The notes beneath the pieces are model-generated. The model was not told where the DNA came from, did no database searches, and saw nothing but the letters and a program-made list of their open reading frames with translations. DNA of 64,000 nt from Gonocerus acuteangulatus (lineage: Eukaryota > Arthropoda > Insecta > Hemiptera > Coreidae): the NCBI GenBank assembly GCA_946811695.1, contig OX328132.1:52909859-52973858 (forward strand). Direction: 5' to 3'. Each line of letters opens with the position of its first letter. Within the stretch, counting starts at the first letter, position 1. Made by a program: the position numbers and the translations under genes. Below, one piece after another: positions 44,850 through 56,218 of this stretch.

Positions 44850-45120
44850 GCGTAATTAATTTTTCCTGAGATCATTTCTTACTGTACTGCTACTTATGTC
44901 CCGTCAGATAATCCTCGAGATTTCAGTCAGACGTTTTGGTGCAACCAGCCGAGGTTTTGAGTGTGCTTTTATTAAACTTGATCTTTCATCACATACAGTG
45001 AGACCCTTCGGTCTCCTGATGCGATGTTTTGCTGCCTACGAGTTGGTTCACTATACCGATTTAACATATTTGATAAGGATATATGGCTGAAGTTTACAAT
45101 TTTTCAAATTTCTGGCAAGC
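44850..45120 (-). pseudogene. Tc1-like transposase DNA-binding region, right half
   Basis: The minus strand repeats the left-half text in diverged form (cttgccagaaatttgaaaa, cgtctgactgaaatctcgag, gggacataagtagcag). It is the inverted partner of 44400-44645. Confidence 0.6.
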
Positions 45121-45528
45121 ATTTGCGCTCATTATGAACTTTAATTATATTTTTTTTGCATTCCATCAGAGGTCTTCCTTTCAGGCCAACGTCAAAAAAT
45201 GTAACTAAAACAATCTGATTCTAACACATACACACAAGTCATCATACAAGGACAAAGTTCACCGAAAAAATTGAGTTAATCCCTTCCAAAGTGCAGCTGC
45301 AATAGTAAAGAAATCAGGTGTTCCAATACTTTTTACGCATAGAATATTGCATTTTATTGTTAAAATACCACAAATACCATTGTTTGATGTTTATTTTCAG
45401 GGAATATTTAAAATATAGCTTATCACCATGTTATTGATGCCTTCTGTATACCTAAAGCACCATTATTTTAGTCACAAATTTAAAAAAAGTAAAATATTCA
45501 TGGGTGCTCCAATACTTTTTACACTAAC

Positions 45529-45536
<8 letters not shown>

Positions 45537-45601
<65 letters not shown>
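45537..45601. repeat. (TA)n microsatellite
   Basis: TA run joining the Tc1-like dimer to the next family X copy. Confidence 0.95.
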
Positions 45602-45605
<4 letters not shown>

Positions 45606-46393
45606 TTGTCTGTTCTCTCTCTCACAGGCTGGTCCGATTTTGATGAAATTTGGTACAAAATCTTTCATCTAATTTGAAAGGTCAAGTTCGTTAACCTGCA
45701 GAATTCGTCAACCGGAACATGGTTTTTGGAGCGAAATTCGTGCGAAAAAAAATCGTAACGCTTGTGTTTTCGAGTTCATGTGCTTGCAGGTAGTCGTAAT
45801 ATAGGTTACTTGACTTCAGAAAACGAAAGAAACCCATTTTTAAGCCAATGTCTTTAAACGCTTTTGAGAAAAATGGAACAAAACATTTTTATAACTCATT
45901 TTCGGTTCGCATACTTAGGATGGTGGATAAATGTGAAGAGGAGGGTTCTAGGCACCGATTATTTTTAAATGTTGCACTTTATCGTATTTTGATGCACTAA
46001 ACAGGAATCCGTTAAAAAAAGCTCGCTCTCAACTAGGAAAGAAGTTATGAAGCACTAAAGTTCACTGTTATTGAGGTTAAAGTTGGCGTAAACAGCGTAC
46101 TTGTATACATGCGCATGCGCAGACATGTAACATTGGGAAACAAAGAACTCTCATTTGAAATGTTAATAAACTATTTATAACCTCCATAAAATCGGAATTC
46201 TATCCATAACAACGAGTCGGATTGACAAGCGAGATGTTTTTGAGCGAGCGGAAACGCATAGCACGTCTGTCCAAAAGTCGTCCTAGACATTCTTCTCAAT
46301 ATGCATGTTTATTAATACGCTGTTTGCGCCAACTCTTATAACCTCCATAACAGTGAACTTTAGTGCTTCATAACTTCGTTCCTAGTTGAGAGC

Positions 46394-46467
<74 letters not shown>

Positions 46468-47130
46468 GGAATCGTGTTTAGTGCATTAATATACGATGTA
46501 GTGCAAAATTTCAAAATAATCGGTCCTACAACCCTCGTCTTCACATTTACCGGATGGTGGGATTGAATTGAGATATTTTCTACATGTTTGAAAATCATCT
46601 AAACTAAGATGATTTAATTTTGTGGTTACGTTTTATATTATTATATATTTTTATTTAATTTCGGTATATTTTCGTAAATAACTTGAAAACGGTTGGGAAA
46701 TCGTGGTAAGTGGAAGGTTACCATTCGAAAGCTTACTAAATTCTCTACAAAAAATGTTCTGAAGCAATTTTCGATGGGGCGGCGTCAATCGGAGGAATAA
46801 GTGTATAAAACTTCGAAAATGTTCGTTTTGATCTTTTGAGCGTGTTTTTGTCCTGGTTTAACTCACTATTTAATAGGGTGTTTTTGTTTTAAATTGCATT
46901 TATCAGTAAAATTAGTATTTTAGTAAAAGAAGGCAAGAAAATTAGAAACTTATTGGTAATAGTGTTTTACCTAGAGTGAACTTAGAGAAGGCAGGGAGTC
47001 ATTTCCCCTTAGAATACTGTCAGTTTCTTGTTGTGGCGTTTTAAACTTGCTTCAAATTGAGATTTTATTTTATATGTTTAACAAAAGATCAAACCTTACC
47101 AATAACTGTTTTTATTCCTTTACTAATGGC
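45602..47130 (+). repeat. Family X repeat, long copy
   Basis: Runs from tttgtctgttctctctctca through tccgattttgatgaaatttg and cgtaacgcttgtgttttcga to atactgtcagtttcttgttg and ttattcctttactaatggca. It contains an internal inverted repeat (45930-46102 against about 46315-46560) around a spacer with catgcgcatgcgcag. No coding sequence. It gives the best view of the family's internal order in this window. Confidence 0.7.
46396..46464. repeat. Poly(T) tract in one arm of an inverted repeat
   Basis: About 69 T residues. The corresponding position in the left arm (46014-46020) has only seven A residues, so the tract expanded after the arms formed. Confidence 0.92.
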
Positions 47131-47431
47131 ACTATAGTCTGTCCCCAAACAAAATAACCAGAAGGAGCGTGGCTGGAGGGGAGCTAGGCCTTCCAGCACA
47201 TGGGATGATTGCAGCGCGTGCACACTACCTGGTTCTTTTGCTTGCAGGGGGACTGTAGGGATATATTCAGAACATGGGAAACAACAGAAAAAATAATAAA
47301 ACATTAATTCTATTTTTTTTAAAAAAAATATAATGCGAAATAAACATGTTTCAACACTTGAAACACAGTACTAAAAAATAAAACTTCTCTATATTTACAA
47401 TAAACAATATCCACCTGGCACAGATGTGTCT
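47131..47431. other. No gene seen
   Basis: A less AT-rich piece at 47140-47260 (ccagaaggagcgtggctgga and neighbours) has no recognised frame. Confidence 0.5.
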
Positions 47432-47554
47432 TTAGTATCGAGTGTTTCCTCCCCTTGATCGAATAACTGCTTGCATCCTTTCAGGGATACTGCGAATAAG
47501 GTTGTCCACACGATGCTTATAAATCCGATCCCATTCCTCGACGATAGAAGCAAC
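47432..47554 (-). pseudogene. Tc1-like transposase C-terminal fragment
   Basis: The minus strand reads VASIVEEWDRIYKHRVDNLI, then RSIPERMQAVIRSRGGNTRY and TAA. It closely parallels the C-terminus of the transposase at 36964-37994 (LEEWEAIPQDFIQDLFRSMP..AIIRSRGGNTAY) but is a different element. Only about 40 codons remain. Confidence 0.88.
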
Positions 47555-48366
47555 AATGAAACCATTGGAAAAGGGGGACAAATTAATCGAAACGACCTAT
47601 TTCTTATCTAGACTTATTGAATGGTTGCTGAAAATCACTGGACAATATGTAATTTATTTGAGAAAAGAAATCACATCCAACTGCAAAATGTAATGACATT
47701 AAAATCACAAATAGATGTGTATGTATATATATACATCCATACATACATAAACACATACAATTTTGAACCACTGTTTTTTTTTTTTTTTTTTTTGTTTTTT
47801 TTTTGTTTTTTTTTTAGATCTAGGGTAGGAGGGGAAAAAGAATCCTTTTTAATCAATCTTCTACTTTCACAGTTTTTACTAAGGAGTGAATGCATTTAGA
47901 ATAGTGGGGCAATTATTTAAATATACAGGGTGTGGCAAAGAAAAAAAAAATAGGCCAAACATTGGGAATCGATGCAAGATGATATAACAAAGAAAAAAAA
48001 GTCCTTAGGCATATATCTCGTTTTTGCTTTGTTTCTGAGAAAAACGCAATCAACTAAAACACAATAGTGAAAAGGCGTTCTTTCATAATGCCTATATAAC
48101 AATCATTAAAATTATGTGTTTTATCCTCCACTCCTCTCACTCATTCATTCCTTAGTAAATACTTTGGAAGTATAAGATTGATTAAAAAGGATTATTTTTC
48201 TAATTTACCAATGTAGGAGTCCTTTATCCCAGTCCACTATCCACCAATGCCATTGAAAAATTGATTCCACCTTATTTTTATTTTAGCAGAAACAATACTG
48301 CTCTGTTCCTCTTCAAATCACTCAAGCATTTCATTGGGTGTGGCTCTAGCACTTTTTTTAACCCTT
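47555..48366. other. No gene seen
   Basis: A T-rich tract with g interruptions (47771-47815) and a possible element end (atatacagggtgtggcaaag, 47921-47940) are visible. Confidence 0.5.
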
Positions 48367-48525
48367 ACACTGCTAAAAGTCATATTAGTGGCTCAGGGAT
48401 ACGTGGTCTCTGTGTGCTAAAAGCAACCCTAGTGGTGCTTGGGAAGGGGTGCACCTACTGTGCTAAAAGTCACTGTGGTGGCTTTTCCTTTTAATCGCTT
48501 CACTGCTAAAGACTATTGGAGTGGC
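48367..48525. repeat. Minisatellite, ~44-bp unit, four copies
   Basis: tgctaaaagt (or a one-base variant) recurs at 48371, 48415, 48461 and 48503, each followed about ten bases later by agtggct or gtggtg. The spacing is 44, 46 and 42 bp. Confidence 0.75.
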
Positions 48526-49565
48526 TCGCATGAAAGCTATCCATTCATGATTTCTAGAACTAGTACTTACTCTATAATCTGATATATGTCACTTGAATAT
48601 CGTTTTGGAGAGTGGGCCAGCTCCTGATGGGGTTGTTGCCCCTTTACCTTTTATTTCCTTGCCCCTTCCAAGGTATTTTTTACCTCAAGGAATTTGCATC
48701 AGTTAGTGTTTAGCAGCCTTGCTAAGTGCACAAATTCTCTGTGTAATACCTCTCGGACGAACCTTCAGTTCCTTGAATCACATCTTCAACTGCCAGAACC
48801 TTGTTTTTCACAATGCCATATTTATACAAGAGAGTATGTCAAAATACATTCAGAAGATAATAGAGTAAACATGTTTTAGAATACTAGGCATTTCCTCCTA
48901 GTTATCACTATATAACAGCTTGGAAGGTTGGAGATTTGGGAAGCAGTCAAATTCCCAGAATATGATCTTTCAAATTTAAAATAGTCTACACTCCATTTTA
49001 TGTTTCCAAGTTCACTATTAATACTGACATAAAATCCCTTTTGTTCACCTGTCCAAAAGCCGATATCTTAACTTCTACTCCCTTTTGTCTGGTCACTATA
49101 ATCCCCTTATAAATAATTTATCATCAGTTTTTATTCCTCATAACTCTCACTGTCGCTATAATCATACATTGCCAAGAGACCTGCTATAATTCAGTCCCCA
49201 GAAGTATTTAAAATTAAAATACTCGTAAATAGCTTGTACAAATTGTAAACATCTACAACCATAATCTTTATTTAACATTTCTATGTTGTCTTTGCGAGGC
49301 AAATACTTTTGATTATAAATATAAATTGAATAATGCAATTAATTCTAGAATTATAAAACACATTAAATAAGTGTATTAATCAATTAGAGCAAGCATTATA
49401 TAGTAAGTATAATTTTACTAATAAAAGAAATTAAAAATGTACTTTATGAGTAAAAAAGAAACACATCAATAATCTCAAACTATCATATGAGAAATAAATT
49501 AAAGTTATTGAATGTAGTATATGCAAATGTTACACGATGACCAAAAGAATGGTCGATAAATATAC
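48526..49565. other. No gene seen
   Basis: AT-rich, no credible frame or repeat. Confidence 0.55.
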
Positions 49566-50346
49566 ATCCCAAAAAAAAACATAAATGTGAAATAGAGGCC
49601 AAGTTCCTCCCCCCACAAAGAAACACTCCCTTTCCCAAAAAGCGAGAAATATCTCCTCCTAAAACCCCCAAAAAACGCCTTACCATCCTACACTCCAAAA
49701 ACGTAGTATGATTTGGTGTATTAAGAGTACCATATTTTCAACCAAAAATATTTGCCAATACAAGAGATGATACAAGAAAGAAATGTCCAAGTTCATTACT
49801 TAGAAGACCTATTAGTTACTTACTAAGAGCAGTAAAGACACTTCAACTGACCTTTAAAAACAACAATAAAAATACTTATATCCAGTTACTAAAATATCAC
49901 TTTCCTCAACCAGGTATATTGTTAAACTTGGCAATGTTTAGTTTTCTCTCTAAAGATAATTTCGGCACAAAAAAACATTGCCAAGTTTAAGAATATACCT
50001 GGTTGAGGAAAGTGATGTTTTATTAACTGGATATAAGTATTTTTATTGTTGTTTTTAAAGGTCAGTTGAAGTGTCTTTACTGCTCTTACTAAGTAACTAA
50101 TAGGTCTTCTAAGTAATGAACTTGGACATTTCTTTCTTGTATCATCTCTTGTATTGGCAAATATTTTTGGTTGAAAATATGGTACACTTAATACACCAAA
50201 TCATACTACGTTTTTGAAGTGTAGGATGGTAAGGCGTTTTTTGGGGGTTTTAGGAGGAGATATTTCTCGCTTTTTGGGAAAGGGAGTGTTTCTTTGTGGT
50301 GGGAGGAACTTGGCCTCTATTTCACATTTATGTTTTTTTTTGGGAT
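49566..50346. repeat. Long near-perfect hairpin, 374-bp arms
   Basis: 49566-49939 and 49973-50346 are reverse complements of equal length (374 bp), separated by a 33-bp spacer. I count about seven mismatches and no indels, roughly 98% identity. No protein, terminal motif or target duplication is evident. Transcribed, it would give a long double-stranded RNA stem of the kind that feeds endogenous siRNA pathways; alternatively it is a very young inverted duplication or fold-back transposon. Confidence 0.95.
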
Positions 50347-50479
50347 CTCATTACTTTTTTCTAAGTATTAATTAACATTTAGTTGCCGGATACCTACTGG
50401 CTTTTGTACTTCATATAAAACCAGGGTCTTTGGATTCTGCATAAAGTTCTCCTTACTGCTTGATATTTGATGCCAATAA

Positions 50480-50788
50480 TCAACCTACATACATCTAATC
50501 ACTAGACTAGAAAAGTTAGAAGCTCTTCCAGATGACAGTACTCTAGAGGTCAAATTGATTGCTCTGTTAACTAAACTATTACAGTGTAAAACACAGGAAC
50601 CTTATCCCGAGGATAAAGATCACCATAAGGAAAGTGTAGAAGACCTTCAAGAAAAAGAAAAGAACAAAGACGATACATTTTGGGTTTGTGATCCTGTACT
50701 TTGTAATTTAGATGACTTTGAAAAACTTAGTATCTGCTTTCAAGTATATTATGTATTTAACCCTTACGACTTTATTTACAACATTTAA
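50480..50788 (+). CDS. Unrecognised open frame, possible exon or transposon fragment
   Basis: An open stretch of about 100 codons whose centre reads LEKLEALPDDSTLEVKLIAL, then LTKLLQCKTQEPYPEDKDHH and KESVEDLQEKEKNKDDTFWV, then CDPVLCNLDDFEKLS. The composition (Leu heptads, then charged Lys/Glu/Asp) is unlike the translated AT-rich noise around it and suggests a coiled segment. There is no ATG in frame near the start; ctaatcactag upstream could be an acceptor and tttcaagtatat downstream a weak donor. I recognise no family. It could be a gag-like fragment or a real exon. Confidence 0.25.
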   Translation, partial: STYIHLITRLEKLEALPDDSTLEVKLIALLTKLLQCKTQEPYPEDKDHHKESVEDLQEKEKNKDDTFWVCDPVLCNLDDFEKLSICFQVYYVFNPYDFIYNI

Positions 50789-50815
50789 GAAAGAAGTCAC
50801 ACGTGTTGTTGTTAA

Positions 50816-51560
50816 GATGCATCGAAATGTTTCTTAAAAAATCAAATACAGGTTCTCCCTACCAAGACCATTCATTTTATACCCCTCATGATGGGTTTAA
50901 GAAGGAATGATGGCTTTCCGATGGAACAAAAAGTACAAAACGTCATAGGTAATATGACACTCCCGTATCAAGACCTACCTGCGTGCCAAGTTTGGTCAAA
51001 ATAGGCCAAACGGTGTGAATTTGTGTAACGAACGAAAATGCAGACAGACAGCTGAAAGACCTTTTTTACCTATCCTAGTGCATTCCCCTTACCAAGACCT
51101 ACCTGTGTGCCAAATTTGGTCAAAATCGGTCAAACGGTGTGAATTTGTGTAAGGAACAAACATGCAGACAGACAGCTGATAGATGATTTTGACCTATCCT
51201 ATGACACTTCCCGGATAAAGACCTACCTGTGTACCATGTTTGGTCAAAACCGGTCAAATCGTGTGGATTTGTATAAGGAATAAACAGTTAGGCAAACAGC
51301 TGAAAGACGATATTGAACTAGCCTATGATTCTCCCCGTATCAACACCCACCTGTGTCCCAAGTTTGGTCAAAATCGGTCAAACGGTTCCGATTTGTATTA
51401 GGAACAAACATACAGACAGGCAGCTGGTATAATATTTTGACCGAGCCTGCATGCGCCTAAATGTTTCTTAAAACATCAAATATAGGTTCTTCATACCGAG
51501 ACGATTCATTTGATACCCCACATCATGGGTTTCGGACGGAATGATGGGTTTCCGAAGGAA
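50816..51560. repeat. Tandem repeat of ~122-bp units within a flanking direct repeat
   Basis: Four units (about 50966-51430) share aagacctacctgtgtgcca, tttggtcaaaatcggtcaaa, cggtgtgaatttgtgtaag and acagacagctga, spaced about 120-122 bp. The array lies between two related ~115-bp copies (50816-50935 and 51450-51565: aaatgtttcttaaaa.catc, tcatgatgggttt, ggaatgatgg). Non-coding. Confidence 0.85.
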
Positions 51561-52735
51561 GTACAAAACTGGCACGCCCCCGCCCGGAAGCGGCATCAAA
51601 CACAACTTTTCAGGATTTTTCGATTTTTTTCCTTTAATAACACCCTCATATCTATCATCCTGCAAAATTTCAAGTCTCTATTATCATGGGAAGTGCCTAA
51701 TAATTTTGATGAGTCAGTGAGTCCTATAAATCCCGATTTTCGATCGCTTATATCTCAGAAACTATTCGATGTAGAATTATGAAAATTTCCAGTTTTACTC
51801 ACATCTAGTAGTATAATACCTGTGTAAAATTTCATAACTTTATCTTTACCTGGTTGAAAGTTATGAGAGGGTAAAAATCGGCTCTAAGACCTCCTGTAAT
51901 ATACACACAGTATGCTTAGGCCGGAACTTGGCCTGGCGCACTACCGTGCGCCTAGATTACATAGTATAGTGTTCCAAATTTTATTTTATTATGATAGAAG
52001 GAGTGAACTCGCTGAATGCGAGAGCTAGAGATGCTGAATGTGCTAAAGATTGTTAGGAATTTGCCTTCCATCAAACTTTTTACCACTATGTAATGGTGAA
52101 TAATAATGATAATTAGGAAACATTTCACATGTACATCCTGTTAATGAATGCTCCAAACTAACTTCATTAATATTATTGGGAACAAATAAATTTTATAAAC
52201 ATAAAAATATTAGTAAGTCCTTGGATAAGAACAACTGTCTTTTAATATTTTTCTCTTGACGTAGGAGGAAGATTTCATTCAGTCAAGTTACGTAAATTAA
52301 TATGAATATAAATTTATTCAATTCCAATGCAGTGTAGTTGGGTTTTAAGACATCTGTATAATTCCTTGTCCCTTTAGAGATTATAGAATACTCCCATGCT
52401 CTGTTTGTTGAAAGAGGTAACTAAAAGAGAATGTTCTCTTAAATGAACTGACTAAAGACCTACTGAGAAATACATTCTGGCATCAGGTGTCCCAACAGAT
52501 GACTAGGGTACTACTGAAAGGCTGGAAGAAAGAGGTTAATAAATAAGAATTGAAATAAATAAAAATTTAAATCCTTTGTCTCTATAAATTTAAGTTCTTT
52601 TTTTGTAACTAAATTATGGTTTATTCTTTTATGAGCATATTTTTTTTTGTGAGGCCGTACATCCCTCTACTCTGCATTTCCCCACCTAGCTGGGATGTTG
52701 AAGTAGATTCAGCCTGTCATATTTGGGATATTCAT
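51561..52735. other. No gene recognised
   Basis: 51561-51960 may continue the repeat family of the tandem array (ggaagcggcatcaaac, ccgatttttcgatcg-like text). The remainder is AT-rich without features. Confidence 0.5.
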
Positions 52736-52836
52736 AGCTGAGGAAGAATAAAATGGAGAAAACACTCCCAGAAAGAGAAGAAACAATTCAGTTTCTTGTT
52801 CTGGGAGTGTTATCTCTAGTTTATTCTTCCTAAGCT
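52736..52836. repeat. ~100-nt imperfect hairpin
   Basis: AGCTGAGGAAGAATAAAATG and AACACTCCCAGAA on the left pair with TTCTGGGAGTGTT and the complement of AGCTTAGGAAGAATAAAC on the right, about 38 bp per arm with roughly six mismatches. The loop itself contains aagaaac/gtttctt. Size and mismatch pattern are compatible with a microRNA precursor, but no known microRNA seed is recognised. Confidence 0.6.
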
Positions 52837-55389
52837 GGGATATTTTTTAGCAGTTTAGTTTATTATTTTTCAGCATTTAAACACCAATTCAATTCAGAAT
52901 ATGTTTTTGAATGCTGAAGAGCATTTCTCTGAGCAATTCTTCACTTTCTGAAAAGCATGAGACTGAATTGCATAAGCATTCCTTTTGAATTTTGCTCTGT
53001 GTGGCTATCTCGAACATTTATATATGTGTACATATACATTTAGTGAGAAAGAGGTAAAAAAAGCCTTTACAATTGAAGAGTTTGTCGTGTTAAAACACAT
53101 AGATAGTAATTCTGTCCCAGCTGAAGCATAGCAAGCTAGAAATTTAGAGAAGAAGATCCCTTAGTCTAACTATGGCATACTCATCGTTTAAGATGTACAC
53201 AAAGCATGGCTAACTGGAGTGGCTATGGTGCTAATCACTTCAGTGGTTGATATAAACCACTATAAATTAAAAAAAATTAAGTTAATCATGGCATTCAATA
53301 CTCCAAAGTGAAGTAAAAGACTAAAACTACTCACCAAACATTATCCAGTGGTGTGTTTCTAAAATACTATTATAGACCAAAAATTCACGTTCGAATTACA
53401 CCGGTTCACTTTTCCCAATAGCAGGTAGTTACAATCTTTCATTAGTTTCTCCTCAAATCTGTAAATTTAATCAAATTTACCCTAAATAACAAATTCCAAG
53501 CAAGACTATTTAGAAAAGGAAAAATAATGTAGAGTGCAAAAGTTAAAAAAGGAACTAAATTTCTATGCATCAATGATCAAAGAGTTATTTCTAAACAAGC
53601 AGCATTATTAATATGATAGACTGAACGATGATACTTATCATTAAACTGAAATTATAAATATATAAATTATTATAAACAATTGGCTTTAGGCGAGACTCAG
53701 GCCCCTTTTAATTATGAAGTTTCACTTGTTCACACATCTGTAGAATGTTTTATTAGACAAATATATGGAAGCCGTTCAGACTTAGGAGGTGGGAGATGTT
53801 ATCTAATTGGTACTACCGAAGGAGCATAGCGCCACGAATGGTGAATTACTTAAAAATAATAGTTTTTAAATTTTCTGCTTTGCATGTTCTTATTTTGTTT
53901 TGTTCCATTGAAGAATTTGCCATTTTATTCTGCTTGGACATTTTCTTCTTCTGCGGTTTTCTCTCATATGGCCTGGTTAAAAGAGAAGAGTTCATTGTCG
54001 ACCATCCTTGTGAGATCCTCCTGATCCAACTTGAAATATTATACTATAGGGTATATCAAATATCACGCATAACGTATTATGTATCACATATCATGTGTGT
54101 GTTGTCTTGAGAGTTTTGTGATCTTCTTAGTGTTCATTAACTACTCTGAAATGAAATTCTAAGTTTAGCAATAAGCTCTTTCTTCGCTGAGATTAGAAAC
54201 AAGCTGGTCCTACTCTTTGATCATCTTGGTTAGTCACGGCAACTCCTTTTCTAAATGATTTAAATTACTATATCAAAAATACTTAGCAGCATTACATTTT
54301 TCCATTAATTAGATATGTTGCAATGTCTCAACATGCAAATTAAATTTATACTTTCCTTCTCTATCAATTTTTCTATCCCAATGGCTATAATTTTCTTTCT
54401 TGAATTCATCAATACAGTTTATTTGGAACACAAGGAAGGGATATTTCCCGGAACATAAATTATTTTATTAAAAATAGTATGACAAAGCATTGGGTAGTAC
54501 AAAAAGTTTGTAGAGATTCTGATGAATTTTTTTTTAACTCTTATTAAATTAATTAATTTAATCTGATCTATAATTTCTGCCATTAACAATAACCTTTTCC
54601 AGTTACATATAAGGCCCATAATAAGGTATTTCCAAAAATTGCTGGGTTTACTGCTTAAGAATACTAGAAGGTCTTGCTAGAAGGTACTAGTTGTTGCTGA
54701 CAAGTACATAAGTTAAAACCGTGCCTAGCATTGTCACTATGGAATGTCACAGCTTTCCTGTCAGCTATTGGACGTTTGGGAGTATATTAGAATCCCTCTA
54801 AATGCTAAGTTTAATCCTCCTCAGATGTAAACCAGCCTTTGCTAATAGTGTTGATCACAGCAAACGTGGATAACTTTCTTGGACCAATATTATTGTGTAG
54901 AATCCATTTCTGGCAGTCCCAATGCACTTAAATATTAGAATTCTCTTCTCCCTTCCCCAGTAAGAAATTGCGACAAGAAATTTGATAACATAAGGTTTCA
55001 TTCACCATTCACCTCATGTGTACCTGGACATCATAAGAAGAAGGCCATGTATCTTGTCTTCTCAGGACCTGTTCTGGAGAACATAAATAAATATGTCCTC
55101 TAAGCCCATGGAGGAGCAGTTGTTCCTACTATCCGGGATGTTACTGTCCCACAGGTTTTAGATGTCCATAGTTTTACCTTTTAAATATAGCTATAAACTT
55201 TAGAAAAACCATAAAAGAAGTATGAGCCCTCTTATAAGAAGAAGAATTTAATTTTATTGACATTTATGTCTTTTTAAGTAAATAATTTATTGTGTTATAG
55301 ATGCATATTTATTTTTAATGGTATTTTCTTAAACAATGTTGAATTAAAGCAAATTATTACGTTTTCATATTTGTTCATGGATATTTTAG
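52837..55389. other. No gene recognised upstream of the receptor
   Basis: AT-rich. The plus-strand frame at 53796-54110 (104 codons, Phe/Ile/Leu rich) lacks domain or splice support. If the receptor has 5' UTR exons here, I cannot identify them. Confidence 0.5.
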
Positions 55390-55530
55390 GTAATACAATG
55401 GTTAGGAAATGGATATGCAGTGACGGAGCTATTTGGTACTTCCTTTTTGGCCTCTTTTGTATTCAATCATTTATCCTCCATACTAAGGCACTTCGTACTA
55501 CTGACATTACCATAAGGAAAGAACCTGGAA
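55390..55530 (+). CDS. InR: InR exon 1 (signal peptide)
   Basis: ATG at 55398 is preceded by a possible acceptor (atattttag, ending 55389), so this may be the second exon of the transcript. An in-frame upstream ATG at 55377 would need read-through of that acceptor. The exon ends ...KEPG plus one base before GTAAGT (phase 1). Confidence 0.8.
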
Positions 55531-56182
55531 GTAAGTATCTTTGATCTAACTAGACAAGATGATAATCTGTTGATGTGATATTTGTTAGCATATAGTGGCA
55601 TAGGCTAACAAATAATCTACAATAAAACTAACTTTATAAATATGACATTCTCTGGACCATTTATGAAGGTTGTCAAAATATGAGACAATCCATGAGTTCA
55701 GAAGCAACTGATTATTCTTTTTGAAATAATATTCAAAAATTGGCCCACAATATATGATCTACAGTTCCTGGTTAATTTGTCTCATTTTGATTAGAAGAAA
55801 GCCAAATAGTTTTTAACCTTATTGATTTTACGAGGTAGTGCCAAATAAACATTTATTAATAATATGTATTTGTTTTTTAGTTTGCCAGAGTACAGATATA
55901 CGAAATTCAGTCAGTATGTTTTCTCAACTTAAAGGATGCCATGTCGTTGAAGGCTTTGTTCGAATAGTTCTAATAGACACTGCGAATGAAACAGATTATG
56001 CAAACATTTCATTTCCAGAATTGAAAGAAATAACTGGTTATCTACTTTTATACCGTGTCAACGGCTTACGGTCCTTAGGGAAACTCTTTCCAAATTTGTC
56101 AGTTATTAGAGGAAATACACTATTTGTAAACTATGCTTTGGTTGTTTTCGAAATGCTTCATTTGCAGGTAAATATTACTTAA

Positions 56183-56218
<36 letters not shown>

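Larger units (their letters stand above)
43641..45530. mobile_element. Inverted dimer of a second Tc1-like element
   Basis: Outer termini CAGTTAGTGT (43641-43650) and ACACTAACTG (45521-45530) bound a large palindrome. A second inverted pair lies inside: gcgtaaaaagtattggaaca (from about 43832) and its complement near 45317-45345. Both halves encode the same transposase N-terminal segment in opposite directions (44400-44645 plus; 44850-45120 minus), and neither has a catalytic domain. The left half also contains the fold-back insert at 44031-44330. It is bordered by TA microsatellites. Confidence 0.8.

Noticed and set aside
47921..47945. Possible element end with acagggtgtggcaaag (and gatacagggtgtcccac at 58258)
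   Set aside because: Such 'agggtgt' ends are suggestive, but no partner inverted terminus or target duplication was found nearby.
53796..54110. 104-codon plus-strand frame rich in Phe, Ile and Leu
   Set aside because: Hydrophobic composition is expected from T-rich DNA; no signal-peptide plus downstream exon arrangement could be built.
55290..55397. Extension of the receptor's first exon upstream to 55290
   Set aside because: The frame there begins with a non-ATG codon, and a plausible acceptor (ending 55389) lies just before the ATG at 55398; the hydrophobic signal peptide fits that start.
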